From: JADCRZ01 sp031399065
GTDB lineage: Bacteria > Bacteroidota > Bacteroidia > Chitinophagales > Chitinophagaceae
Direction: 5' to 3'
DNA: 64,000 nt
Assembly (NCBI GenBank): GCA_031399065.1
Contig: JANNOM010000023.1
Coordinates: 1 to 64,000 of the forward strand
This document shows positions 42,812 through 52,152 of the stretch, piece after piece. How positions within the stretch are numbered: position 1 is the stretch's first letter; each line of letters begins with the position of its first letter. A program made the position numbers and the translations under genes. The notes below the pieces were generated by a model. It was not told the origin of the DNA, made no database searches, and saw only the letters and a program-made list of their open reading frames with translations.

Positions 42812-43561
42812 TCATTTTAAAGGGCGGATCTTTATACTTCGGAAACCTATAGCAAAACCGTGATCCTGTAATAAAATATGGCCTTCCTGGTTTTCGGCGA
42901 ACCCCTTAATAGTACTGTATTTGCTTTCCGATATCAGTTGTTTGAACAGTTCCGATCCTTTAGTGTATTCCAATACTTTTACACCATTAAGATAATGTTC
43001 CACTTTGTTATCCGGGTATACTACCAGCCTTACCTTATTCCAGGTTCCCGGCGGGTTTTCGAGATTTTCTTTTTTGGTGGCAGTTATAAGATCGTATAGG
43101 GAAAGAGAAGTATGGTTTCCATTTTTACCGGCTTTTGCATCGGGATGAAGGGAATCGTCCAGCAACTGTAGCTCCAGCCCTACCGAAGACCCTTTCTCAT
43201 TTGTTACAAAATATTTAAGGCCGCTATTGCCACCTTTCGAAATATTGTATTCAAAAGAAAGATCAAAACAGCTGAATTTTTCGGTGGTCACTATGTCGCC
43301 GCCCAGGCCCCGGTGGTTTTTCGAGTTTTCCTCCTGTATCACTTTAAGCTCCCCGTTTTTATATTCCCATCCCGCTTGAGGAAACGAAGTACCGCCGGCA
43401 CTCCGCCAGCCCGCGGAAGTTTGGCCGTCGTATAATAAGCGGTAGCCAGCCTTCTTTTCTTTTTTGGAAAGGGTGTTGGGAAGCTCACCGTTTTTCGGCT
43501 GACCTATTACTAACTGGCAAATCAACAGAGCGATTACCAGTTGAAACATTCTTGCAATCAT
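42812..43561 (-). CDS. DUF1080 family protein (3-keto-glycoside cleavage type)
   Basis: From ATG 43561 the 249-residue protein has a signal peptide (to LVIGQ) and a single DUF1080 (3-keto-disaccharide hydrolase) lectin-like domain: YRLLYDGQTSAGWRS, DIVTTEKFSCFDLSFEYN, GGNSGLKYFV and GHILLQDHGFAIGFRSIKI. Members studied cleave 3-keto-glycosides by elimination or hydrolysis after a dehydrogenase has oxidised C3. Here the Gfo/Idh oxidoreductase gene lies just upstream and an isomerase gene downstream in the same operon. An alternative TTG start at 43579 adds six residues. Confidence 0.87.
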   Translation of the reverse strand: MIARMFQLVIALLICQLVIGQPKNGELPNTLSKKEKKAGYRLLYDGQTSAGWRSAGGTSFPQAGWEYKNGELKVIQEENSKNHRGLGGDIVTTEKFSCFDLSFEYNISKGGNSGLKYFVTNEKGSSVGLELQLLDDSLHPDAKAGKNGNHTSLSLYDLITATKKENLENPPGTWNKVRLVVYPDNKVEHYLNGVKVLEYTKGSELFKQLISESKYSTIKGFAENQEGHILLQDHGFAIGFRSIKIRPLK

Positions 43562-43588
43562 CGTATCTATGTTTTTCAACCTATGAAT

Positions 43589-44926
43589 TTATACCTTTAC
43601 TTCCCATCCTTTTTCATATTCCCTTCCCCATAACTTCATAGCTTCCGCATCTTTAAGAATATGTCCATTGGCCGGGTCGCAGGTTAACACTCTTCCTACA
43701 CGGTAGGCAATATTACCGAGTTGCGGCAATAAAGTGGATTTATGGCCTTCCAGTATGGGAGCATTGATCTTTTCGTTGCCACGAATAGCTTCCGCAAAAT
43801 TCTGCAGGTGCTGCCCATCCAGGCTTTCCAAAGGACTAACTGTATTGGTAGGATCGTAGGGAGTAGAGTCTTTTACTTCCGATACCAGCTTATTGGCGGC
43901 ATCGAATACTTTATAACTGTTTCCGCCCGAGTATACAATGGTTCCTTTGTCTCCGTAGAAAATAACACCTCTTCCAAATCCTTCTGAGTTGTAGCTGTTA
44001 CAACTGCGGCCCTCCCAGGTACAGGCGGTATTATTGGGAAATTTATAGGTAATAGTTTGTGTATCGGGCGTTTCCCAGTCATCCTGCCAGTGAAAACGTC
44101 CGCCGGCCGAAACCACTTCAACCGGGAAGTCGACGCCCAGTCCCCAGCGAATCACATCCAGTTCGTGTGTACCGTTATTCAGCGATTCTCCGGTACCCCA
44201 GTTCCAGAACCAGTGCCAGTTGTAGTGAACAACATTATCTCGGTAATCGGTCCGGGGAGCAGGTCCCTGCCACAGGTCGAAGTTAAGATTAGAGGGTACC
44301 GGCGCCACTTTGCCTTTACCGATAGATTTCCGGTTATTCGTATACCAGCCCCTGGCAAAATAGACACGTCCTATAACACCGGTATGCAATTTATCGATCA
44401 TCTCCTGCACGTTTTTAAAAGTACGGCGCTGACTTCCCATCTGCACCATGCGCTTATACTTTTCGGAAGCCTCCACGAGCAGTTCGCCTTCCCTGGGATT
44501 ATGACTACATGGTTTTTCTACATAAACGTGCTTGCCTGCCTGCAGAGCCATAATAGAAGCCGGTGCGTGCCAGTGATCCGGGGCAGCCACTACGAGGCCA
44601 TCAAAATCTTTTCTTTCGAGCAGCTTACGGACATCTGCGATGCCCTCGGGCTTCTTTCCCGTTAGCTTTTCTATATCCGAAATTGTTTTGGCCAATACAT
44701 TGGCATCCGGGTCGCATATATAAGCTATTTCAACATTGGGTAGTTTCGCAAACGTTTTCGCCAGAAAACCACCCCGGCTATGGGTACCCATCATACCAAG
44801 CAATACTTTATTATTGGGAGATCCTTTAAAGCTGCTGGCCGAAACGAGTGATGGTGCAAAAAGCACGCTGGTAGCGGCAAGAGAGGTGTTGCGTATAAAT
44901 TGGCGACGGCTTTTTATGTCTTGCAT
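43589..44926 (-). CDS. Tat-exported Gfo/Idh/MocA oxidoreductase
   Basis: The 445-residue protein has a Tat signal (SRRQFIRNTSLAATS), then an NAD-binding Rossmann domain and the hallmark VEKPCSHN with WNWGTGESLNNGTHELDVIRWGLG pieces of the Gfo/Idh/MocA C-terminal domain. Tat export implies that it is folded with its cofactor bound before crossing the membrane. Such enzymes in sugar loci oxidise or reduce glycosides at C3, with tightly bound NAD(H). It starts a likely sub-operon with DUF1080, GH92 and isomerase genes; a TAnnTTTG box lies 29 bases upstream. Confidence 0.88.
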   Translation of the reverse strand: MQDIKSRRQFIRNTSLAATSVLFAPSLVSASSFKGSPNNKVLLGMMGTHSRGGFLAKTFAKLPNVEIAYICDPDANVLAKTISDIEKLTGKKPEGIADVRKLLERKDFDGLVVAAPDHWHAPASIMALQAGKHVYVEKPCSHNPREGELLVEASEKYKRMVQMGSQRRTFKNVQEMIDKLHTGVIGRVYFARGWYTNNRKSIGKGKVAPVPSNLNFDLWQGPAPRTDYRDNVVHYNWHWFWNWGTGESLNNGTHELDVIRWGLGVDFPVEVVSAGGRFHWQDDWETPDTQTITYKFPNNTACTWEGRSCNSYNSEGFGRGVIFYGDKGTIVYSGGNSYKVFDAANKLVSEVKDSTPYDPTNTVSPLESLDGQHLQNFAEAIRGNEKINAPILEGHKSTLLPQLGNIAYRVGRVLTCDPANGHILKDAEAMKLWGREYEKGWEVKV

Positions 44927-44954
44927 GATCGTTAGAGTTAAATGTTATTGAAAT

Positions 44955-44962
44955 CAAATATA
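44955..44962 (-). promoter_or_regulatory. TAnnTTTG box before the Gfo/Idh gene
   Basis: TATATTTG on the minus strand, 29 bases from ATG 44926, in a 132-base gap. It would let the four enzyme genes 44926-39632 be transcribed apart from the susCD genes. Confidence 0.5.
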
Positions 44963-45058
44963 ATAATAATGCGACAATATTACTATCTGATCCCGCAAAT
45001 TAATAACAACCTGTTTGCATTTAACAATAGCCATTGTCAAGTAATAGCGAACAACTGC

Positions 45059-46513
45059 CTATTCGAAGGTTATATTATTCGCAAAAGTGTTTTTATCCAT
45101 ACTTGCATCATTCAATGATGTCATTTTAGCGCCTCCCATTTTGAAATTTCGGAATGTAATGCCATTAACCGGACTAGCCGCCGTGCCATATAAATCACCC
45201 TCATCAGGGTTTTTATCATCAATTGTCAGGTTATCGAATAGCCAGTTACTAACGCTTTTATGCCCGGAGTTAAATACCAAAAATTTATTGGTGTTGTAAT
45301 TGCTCGTTTTCGGATGCGACTCTATCCGTAGGTTTCTAAAGGTAATATTATCTATATTTATATTGGTTCCCGTTGACCCATCTACCAGTATCATGGCGGG
45401 ACCTCCATCCTTACCTATTACATTAATATTTTCAAACTGCATTTTGGAAGTGGAAGCCTGGTTGTTTACCCAGTATAATCTTCCCCAAGGTCCGCCCCAT
45501 ACAACGATATTGGATATTTTTCCATTGGTGGCGCCGTGAGACATGAAAATATCGTCATTGGTAAAAATAAAACAATCGTCCACGATATGGTTATTTCCAT
45601 TTACCCATATACCATCCGTATTACCGTTCCAGGACATCAGTTTCAGATTACGAAACTGGTTATCGTGTGTAAGATTATCACTGTTATAAATCGGTATCGT
45701 CCATCCCGTACTGTTAGCTATGATAATTCCCTCCATTTGCAAAAAACTCACCCCGTTTGCTTTAACAGCTGAATGTGCGCCCAACCAGCTTATATCTACC
45801 GATTCGTGCGGCCACTCTCCCATACAGAGTATCCCCCGGCCTTTAATACTGATATTTTTTGTATTATATGGCATTATAAATGATCCTTCCACTACTGCGC
45901 CCGCAGCTATATAAACTGACTCGTTGGAGTTGATCACTTTGGCCAGACCTACCCGGTGCACACCCGGGCCATAATAATACGTGGCATTGGGATTGGGTAT
46001 ATCAGGTCGTTCGGCAAATAAGAATAGCGGATTCTTCCTGTCATTGATTTCAATGGATATCTTTTTGGGTTCGCTTAACGTAAATGTAAACACGTTACCG
46101 TTCTTAACCGGGTTAATACCAAAACCCAGCGGACGCACCGTTACATTATTGGCCGTGCTCTTGTAGGTAATTCTGATGTCTACCGAAGTCTCATTAAAAG
46201 CGAAGCTGGTAAAAGAAAGCGAATTTTGCGATTTGGATGGCCCCCCAAAATATTTGTCTACCCAATAGTTGTCGGATTTGTACACGAAACAGGTTTTGTA
46301 TGCCGTTTCCCCGGCACGCTTTACTTCCACCGTATAATCGTTGGATTCGGTAAGATGCTCTACCGATGACAAATTTCCCGGTGAGGGATAAACATTCAGT
46401 ACTCCCTTAATTACCGGAGGGTTGGGTGATGGAGAAGTCTCTTCCTTTTTGCTACAGGATAATACAGATAAAAAAGAAAGAAAACAGAAGGGTAAAAAGT
46501 TTAGCGCTGTCAT
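45059..46513 (-). CDS. Beta-helix glycoside hydrolase-like lipoprotein (GH28/GH49 type)
   Basis: A 484-residue lipoprotein (lipobox SVLSC near residue 20). An N-terminal beta-sandwich of about 170 residues precedes a right-handed parallel beta-helix with YIAAGAVVEGSF, KGRGILCMGE and paired acidic residues in WNGNTDGIWVN and NNHIVDDCFIFTNDD, as in polygalacturonases (GH28) and dextranases (GH49). The N-terminal sandwich plus helix is closer to the GH49 layout. Substrate is not certain. It lies in the polysaccharide locus after the surface lipoprotein gene. Confidence 0.72.
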   Translation of the reverse strand: MTALNFLPFCFLSFLSVLSCSKKEETSPSPNPPVIKGVLNVYPSPGNLSSVEHLTESNDYTVEVKRAGETAYKTCFVYKSDNYWVDKYFGGPSKSQNSLSFTSFAFNETSVDIRITYKSTANNVTVRPLGFGINPVKNGNVFTFTLSEPKKISIEINDRKNPLFLFAERPDIPNPNATYYYGPGVHRVGLAKVINSNESVYIAAGAVVEGSFIMPYNTKNISIKGRGILCMGEWPHESVDISWLGAHSAVKANGVSFLQMEGIIIANSTGWTIPIYNSDNLTHDNQFRNLKLMSWNGNTDGIWVNGNNHIVDDCFIFTNDDIFMSHGATNGKISNIVVWGGPWGRLYWVNNQASTSKMQFENINVIGKDGGPAMILVDGSTGTNINIDNITFRNLRIESHPKTSNYNTNKFLVFNSGHKSVSNWLFDNLTIDDKNPDEGDLYGTAASPVNGITFRNFKMGGAKMTSLNDASMDKNTFANNITFE

Positions 46514-46548
46514 AAAATTATATTTTATCGGATATTGATATCAAAATA

Positions 46549-47397
46549 TTATTGAATTACAAGGATAGTTGACTTTACAGACGCAGTGGATACACCTGGG
46601 ATACCGGTAGTTGTAAGTGTTACAGTATATGTTCCGGGTAAATAAACGTGACTCGCAGCTACTTCTGAAGATACCGGTGATCCATCACCGTAATTCCATG
46701 AATAGGTAGTTCCGTTAGAAGATGTGTTGACGAAGTTGGCCGTTCTTGTTTCTCTGAATATGTAGGAAGTAAAGTTGGCAACCGGAATCAGCATTTGCTG
46801 TGGATCAACCAGGATAACAGTAGTACCAAATCTGGGATTGGTATTTTTTGAAGACCCCGTGGCCGAAATACCTACTGCTAACGCGTACCTTTTCTTAGGG
46901 GTATTTAAAAGGCTGTTCAATAAAAAGTTAAGATCGATACTTACATTAAAGCTTTCGTTACTGCTGCCACCCGGCACATTCACAATGGTTGGAAGCGTAA
47001 ATGCGGCAGCCGGCAATTGCTCTGTGGTAACGGTGGGATCGGTTGGCACAGCAAATCTGCCGGAAGCGATCAGCTTTGAAACAGTATCTGTATTTAAAGC
47101 AATGTCAACAGGTATCAAACCGGAAAGATCCGTGCCCGAACGGAGAATGCCCAGCGGAACATTACACTTGCCGGCAGTTACATCATTCAAATACCGGTAA
47201 GACAAACCCTGGATGCTGGGAGTAATCGAATAAATTCCGTTACTGGAAGCTGCTATGGATGCCTGAGGCATATATATCACCTGGTCGGGGTAGTTGAAAT
47301 CCACCAGGTCTTTACTGGAACATCCGTATAAAATCAAGCCTAAGACCATAGCTATTATAGATAGTGTTTTCAGATGGTTAATTAGTTTTTTCTGCAT
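46549..47397 (-). CDS. Surface glycan-binding lipoprotein with DUF1735 and PKD domains
   Basis: A 282-residue lipoprotein (lipobox LILYGC near residue 26). The first half contains a DUF1735-type domain (FNYPDQVIYMPQAS, LNTDTVSKLIASGRF, FTLPTIVNVPGG). The last 80 residues are a PKD domain: TANFVNTSSNGTTYSWNYGDGSPVSS, read as FVNTSSNG with YSWNYGDGSP and HVYLPGTYTVTL. It follows the second SusD by 15 bases, the usual place for a surface glycan-binding protein that supports SusCD. No catalytic motif is seen. Confidence 0.8.
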   Translation of the reverse strand: MQKKLINHLKTLSIIAMVLGLILYGCSSKDLVDFNYPDQVIYMPQASIAASSNGIYSITPSIQGLSYRYLNDVTAGKCNVPLGILRSGTDLSGLIPVDIALNTDTVSKLIASGRFAVPTDPTVTTEQLPAAAFTLPTIVNVPGGSSNESFNVSIDLNFLLNSLLNTPKKRYALAVGISATGSSKNTNPRFGTTVILVDPQQMLIPVANFTSYIFRETRTANFVNTSSNGTTYSWNYGDGSPVSSEVAASHVYLPGTYTVTLTTTGIPGVSTASVKSTILVIQ

Positions 47398-47412
47398 GAT
47401 TAAAATTTTAAA

Positions 47413-49152
47413 TTACCATGATGGATTTTGAACGATCAGGGGAGAAATATTAAGGTCGCTTTGCGGAACCGGGTATAAATACATTTTCGGCTCGAACACC
47501 CGGCTTTCCACCACGTAAGGGGCGTAGCTGAATGTACTGGCACCCGTGCGGGTAATATTCAACCCGCGCAGCGGCCTGTTGAAAAAAGTGGTTCCCTGCA
47601 TCCATCGCCGCACATCCCAGAACCGGTGATCCTCGAAGGCAAATTCCACCCTTCGCTCATTTCTTATTTTTTCCCTTACCTCTTGCTGTGTAAGGCCTGT
47701 CGGCAAAAGCGGCATAGCTATACCCGTTCTGTTTCTTACGCGGTCGTAATACGCTTTTATATCCGCAGCTCCGGGGCTCCATTCATTTAGGGCTTCCGCG
47801 TAGTTAAGGTATATCTCCGGGTAACGAAACAGTATCCAGCTGTGCGAACCGGTATTTTCGTTGGTTAGGTTTAAACTTTCCTGCTGGTACTTTCTCAGGT
47901 AGTACCCTGTTTTGGAAGCATTGGGTACAGGTCTCGCATCCAGTCCTCCCGTATACAACTCAACCAGACGCGCGGGGGTGCCGAATGAGGAATTGTTCAG
48001 TATTACGGTAAGTGCCAGCCGGGGGTCCCTGTTGGCATAAGGGTTGGCAGCCATCGCTGGGTCGTTCCAATCGAATGGTACGGCGGTAGTATTATTTAAT
48101 TTTACTTCGTAAGCATCTACCAGGTCCTGCGACGGGGTATTGCCGCTTAACCCTTTCGCAAATCCAATCGGTGAATTATTTTTTTCGTAGGCATTACTGT
48201 TACCCCCTGCTGTATTGCTTCTGCAAAAAATAATTTCTGCATTGTTGAATGTATTAAAAAGTGCTTTATAAGCGCCCAGACCGGGAAGGGTATTGGCGTC
48301 TATTACCGCCTTGGCAGCGTCGGAAGCCGCTTTCCACCTGGCCATGCGGTCAGCAACAGGTAGCGAGATCAGTTCAGGCTTTGTATATCCCGGTGCCCAG
48401 GAGGGTGTGTTGAACAAGTCGCTGGCCGCATACAGAAGTACCCTGCTTTTGAGAGCGAGGGCACTCAGCCTGGTGGCCCTGTTAAGATCGCTGGTAACCA
48501 CGTAAGGAAGGGTAGAAGTAGTGAGTGGCAGGTTAAGTGCCGCGGAATCCGCCTCACTAACGATAAATTTTATACAGCTATCAAGCGAACTACGCTGAAT
48601 CTGTGAAAAATCACCATCCAGTTCCAGTGCCGAGTTGATGATGGGTACACCTCCATAACGCTTAACCAATTCAAAGTAGAAATAGGCGCGTAAGAAACGG
48701 GCTTCGTATTTCCACCTGTTGATAGTAGCCAGGTTGGCATTATAAACTGTTTGACCATTTACCGAAGGATCCAGTTTCCAGGGGTCGAGGTTGATTTTAT
48801 CTGTCGACAATAAAAACTGATTTACTTTGCGTATTCCTCTGTAGTACGTACCCCATACCAGGTCCGGATTACTGACCGCGTTCCAGGAACCGGTATTAAA
48901 GCTTTGTACCGCGTTCGATTCTGCGGTAAATTCCGCTTCGTCAGTGGCGGATGCCATCATGGCGGCACCACCGATATAGAGCGTACCATCGGGTATATCT
49001 GCATAGATAGCAGTCAGCAGGCCGCCTACATTCCCAAAGGATTGTTCGATTTCATTGCGTCCGATGGTAGTCACAAACTCCCGGTCAAGCTTTTCGCAGG
49101 CACTGATAGATGCCATCCCACCGATCAGCAATAGATATATAAACTTTTTCAC
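47413..49152 (-). CDS. SusD/RagB family outer-membrane lipoprotein (second pair)
   Basis: A 579-residue SusD homologue with lipobox SISAC (Cys19). TPR-type helices with RFLRAYFYFELVKRYGGVPII and the C-terminal NERRVEFAFEDHRFWDVRRW are diagnostic of the family (here split: LVKRYGGVPII; EFAFEDHRFWDVRRW). SusD forms the lid of the SusC glycan importer. The start is GTG 49152. It is 18 bases after the second susC and carries the usual LYPVPQSDL-x-PLIVQNPSW end. Confidence 0.93.
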   Translation of the reverse strand: MKKFIYLLLIGGMASISACEKLDREFVTTIGRNEIEQSFGNVGGLLTAIYADIPDGTLYIGGAAMMASATDEAEFTAESNAVQSFNTGSWNAVSNPDLVWGTYYRGIRKVNQFLLSTDKINLDPWKLDPSVNGQTVYNANLATINRWKYEARFLRAYFYFELVKRYGGVPIINSALELDGDFSQIQRSSLDSCIKFIVSEADSAALNLPLTTSTLPYVVTSDLNRATRLSALALKSRVLLYAASDLFNTPSWAPGYTKPELISLPVADRMARWKAASDAAKAVIDANTLPGLGAYKALFNTFNNAEIIFCRSNTAGGNSNAYEKNNSPIGFAKGLSGNTPSQDLVDAYEVKLNNTTAVPFDWNDPAMAANPYANRDPRLALTVILNNSSFGTPARLVELYTGGLDARPVPNASKTGYYLRKYQQESLNLTNENTGSHSWILFRYPEIYLNYAEALNEWSPGAADIKAYYDRVRNRTGIAMPLLPTGLTQQEVREKIRNERRVEFAFEDHRFWDVRRWMQGTTFFNRPLRGLNITRTGASTFSYAPYVVESRVFEPKMYLYPVPQSDLNISPLIVQNPSW

Positions 49153-49170
49153 TGTTTCTTCTTTAAATGG

Positions 49171-52095
49171 TTATAATTGAATTTTAGCACCCAGGGTAAC
49201 TGTTCTTGTTACCGGATAACCGCTCGGCGATTCGGGATCGCCGTATTCGATATGATCCAGTGAAAAAAGATTGGTTCCGTTTGCAAAAATCCGTATGGTA
49301 GTGGCCTTGATTTTATCAGAAATTTTTAACGGCAACGAATAGCCGATCTCTGCGCTCCGAAGTTTTATGAAACTGCCATCCCTTTGCCAGAACGATGAAC
49401 CCAGAAAGTTATTCAGGTTATTCCTGGAAGATAAACGGGGATAGGTTGCCGATCCCGCTGTTTCAGGTGTCCACCTTCCCAATGCGATCGGCGAAACAGT
49501 TCCGTTGTTCTGAAAAGCATTAAAGTAGCTTCCTCCCAGGTAGGCCGTATTCCCGGAAACACCTTGTAGCACAAGATCCAGGTCGAACGATTTGTATCTG
49601 AACCCGCCACGCAATCCTACCTGCAGATCAGGTATGGCGTTTTTACCGATCGGCATCAGGTCGTTACCATCAATGATGCCGTCAGGCTTACCTTCCGGAC
49701 CTCCCGTATCCTGATATTTCAGGTCACCCGCTCTGATTGTTTCGGTAAGCACGGCGGGTACGCTCTTTGGATCTGCCAGTCTTCTATCGATGTCTTCCTG
49801 GGTATAAAATCCGATAAATTTATACACCAGTGGCTGACCGATAATGCCACCGGTACTATACAACTGGCTGTTTATCTGAAGGGACTCCGCATTGAATAAT
49901 ACTTTGTTCCTTGCATAGGAAACATTTGCCTGAACATAAAACTGCCAGCCTCTTCTGGTATTTTTCGAATACTCCAGGGACAGGTCGAAGCCTTTATTAT
50001 TGGAACGTCCCTTATTCAGATTTTGTGTATTTACTCCCAGAAATAAGGGAGTGGTACTGTTGGATGGCACCAGGATATCGTAACGGTCGCGATCGAATAC
50101 ATCGAAAGACAGGGAAAAATGATCGAACAATGTGGCATCGAATCCGATATTCAGGTATTTTTCCTTTTCCCAGGTAATATTCGGGTTGGCGATAACATTT
50201 TCGGCGAAACCATTCGCCGGGACGTTGCTGGTACCAAAAAAATAACCGCCGCCTCCGAAAGTGCCGGTAAAAGCATACCGGGTAGACAAACTGGGGGGAA
50301 CGATGGTGTTGTCGTTACCTACGATACCGTAAGACGCCCTCAGCTTAAGAAAGTTAAGCTGCCTGCTGCCTTGCAGGAAATCTTCATTGGATGCCACCCA
50401 TCCTACCGATCCGGCAGGAAAGAATCCATAACGTCTATCCTTTGGAAAAAGATCGCTGCCCATGTAGGCAAACGAAAACTGGCCTGTATATCTGTCGTTA
50501 TAAGTATAGGTTAAGCGGCCGGCACCGTTATTATGCTTATAAGGGTCCGTGGAATTGGCAGAAGGAACCGTTGGATCGCTTGGCGGTGCATTGAAGGTAA
50601 TGTTATCCTTATTGAACATCAGCATGCCGGATACATCACTTTTGCCGAAAGTACGCTGGTAATCCAAAAAAGCCTGTACGATAAAATTGCGGTATTGGTC
50701 AAGCGTCTGCTCCGTACCTGCCAGTGAAGTCAACTGACTCCCGGGAACAAGAACGGTAATATCCTCTCCTCCCGGCGTTTTAACCGCCGTATAACGGGGA
50801 TACTGCTTTGTTTTTCTGGAGCCCGACTTAAAGTAATTATTAATGGAAATCACGCCCGATACGCTTAATCCTTTTGTAATGGCATCCAGTTGCTGCGTAA
50901 GCTTCAGCGATGTGAGAATAGTACGGGCATTTGTTTGAAAAAACCCGGTAGACCTGAGGTTGGCTACTGGATTGCCCTGGGTATATGTGGTATTGCCGCC
51001 ATATGAACCATCTGTGTTGTATACAGGAAAAGCGTTAGGTGGAAGGGTTGCCAGGAATGAGAACGTGGAAGCAGTATTATAAGCAAAGGGATTACTTATC
51101 TGTTCCAGCGAGCCTGCTATCTTAAACGCCGCCTTCAGCCGCCGGGAAAGCGTGATGTCTATGTTGGACCGGAAGTTATACCTGGTAAACTTCGAGTTTG
51201 AACTTTCTTCATCATCATCCCCAAATTTTTTATAAAGTCCCTGGCTGTTCAGCGCATTCAGCATTACAAAATACCGTACAGAGGGATCTCCGCCGGAAAA
51301 CGTAAGATCGTAACTGGAAACGCCGGCCAGGGGACGCAGCACTTCATTATACCAGTTCACATCAGGATGATAGATAGGGTCTGAACGATCTTTGTATGCA
51401 TTCAGATCCGCTTCGCTGTATCTGGCAGGAAGACCATCATTTTGCAATGCCTCATTGTACAATAGTCCGTAATTGTATGAATCCAGAGATTCCGGTATAT
51501 ACCGGGCCTGATTGAATCCGTGTTTAGTGGTAAAGCTAACTTTTAAAGCCCCTTCCTTTCCCGTTCTCGTGGTAACCAGCAGCACCCCGTTGGCTGCCCG
51601 CATTCCATAGATGGCCGTTGCAGCCGCGTCTTTAAGAACGGAGACCGATTCGATCTCTTCGGGTTGTAACTGCATAAATGCATTGGCGGTATTATACCCG
51701 TTGCTTATGAGTCCGTCTATTATAACCAGGGGTTCACTGCTGGCATTTACCCCGAATGTATTTCTTCCCCTTACCAGCAGGGAGGGCACTCCGGCGCCTG
51801 GCTCGGAATTACCCTGACTAACCGTTAATCCTGCGAGTCTTCCAAAAAGCGTATTGCCCGCATTGAGCGTAAAGTTTTTTTCAAGCGTACTTCCTTCTAC
51901 AGTGGATATGGCAGCAGTTACTTTATTTCTATCCTGGGAACCATAACCTACCTGGAGATTGCTTCTCCCGCTGTTTATGATGGTGGTGTCGGCTACTGCC
52001 GGCCCAGGAGCTATCGTATCCTGTGCCCTCACCGAGGTACCGTACAACAGGTACAACATCATGCTGAATATGCTAATAAGATGTTCTTTTTTCAT
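49171..52095 (-). CDS. SusC/RagA TonB-linked outer-membrane protein without N-terminal extension
   Basis: A 974-residue transporter with signal peptide (to VRAQD, about 25), a plug (SLLVRGRNTFGVNASSEPL, EIESVSVLKDAAATAIYGMR) and a barrel. The usual carboxypeptidase-like N-terminal extension is missing: only about 25 residues separate the signal peptide from the plug start LQVGYGSQDR. No STN domain is present either, so it should not signal to FecR. It works with the SusD gene that follows. It is paired second in the locus after the larger STN-bearing SusC. Confidence 0.92.
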   Translation of the reverse strand: MKKEHLISIFSMMLYLLYGTSVRAQDTIAPGPAVADTTIINSGRSNLQVGYGSQDRNKVTAAISTVEGSTLEKNFTLNAGNTLFGRLAGLTVSQGNSEPGAGVPSLLVRGRNTFGVNASSEPLVIIDGLISNGYNTANAFMQLQPEEIESVSVLKDAAATAIYGMRAANGVLLVTTRTGKEGALKVSFTTKHGFNQARYIPESLDSYNYGLLYNEALQNDGLPARYSEADLNAYKDRSDPIYHPDVNWYNEVLRPLAGVSSYDLTFSGGDPSVRYFVMLNALNSQGLYKKFGDDDEESSNSKFTRYNFRSNIDITLSRRLKAAFKIAGSLEQISNPFAYNTASTFSFLATLPPNAFPVYNTDGSYGGNTTYTQGNPVANLRSTGFFQTNARTILTSLKLTQQLDAITKGLSVSGVISINNYFKSGSRKTKQYPRYTAVKTPGGEDITVLVPGSQLTSLAGTEQTLDQYRNFIVQAFLDYQRTFGKSDVSGMLMFNKDNITFNAPPSDPTVPSANSTDPYKHNNGAGRLTYTYNDRYTGQFSFAYMGSDLFPKDRRYGFFPAGSVGWVASNEDFLQGSRQLNFLKLRASYGIVGNDNTIVPPSLSTRYAFTGTFGGGGYFFGTSNVPANGFAENVIANPNITWEKEKYLNIGFDATLFDHFSLSFDVFDRDRYDILVPSNSTTPLFLGVNTQNLNKGRSNNKGFDLSLEYSKNTRRGWQFYVQANVSYARNKVLFNAESLQINSQLYSTGGIIGQPLVYKFIGFYTQEDIDRRLADPKSVPAVLTETIRAGDLKYQDTGGPEGKPDGIIDGNDLMPIGKNAIPDLQVGLRGGFRYKSFDLDLVLQGVSGNTAYLGGSYFNAFQNNGTVSPIALGRWTPETAGSATYPRLSSRNNLNNFLGSSFWQRDGSFIKLRSAEIGYSLPLKISDKIKATTIRIFANGTNLFSLDHIEYGDPESPSGYPVTRTVTLGAKIQL

Positions 52096-52152
52096 AATGA
52101 CTTTTGAAGCCGTTTAAAATGATATATAAGAAATGCGGCCTTTAACCGTTCG

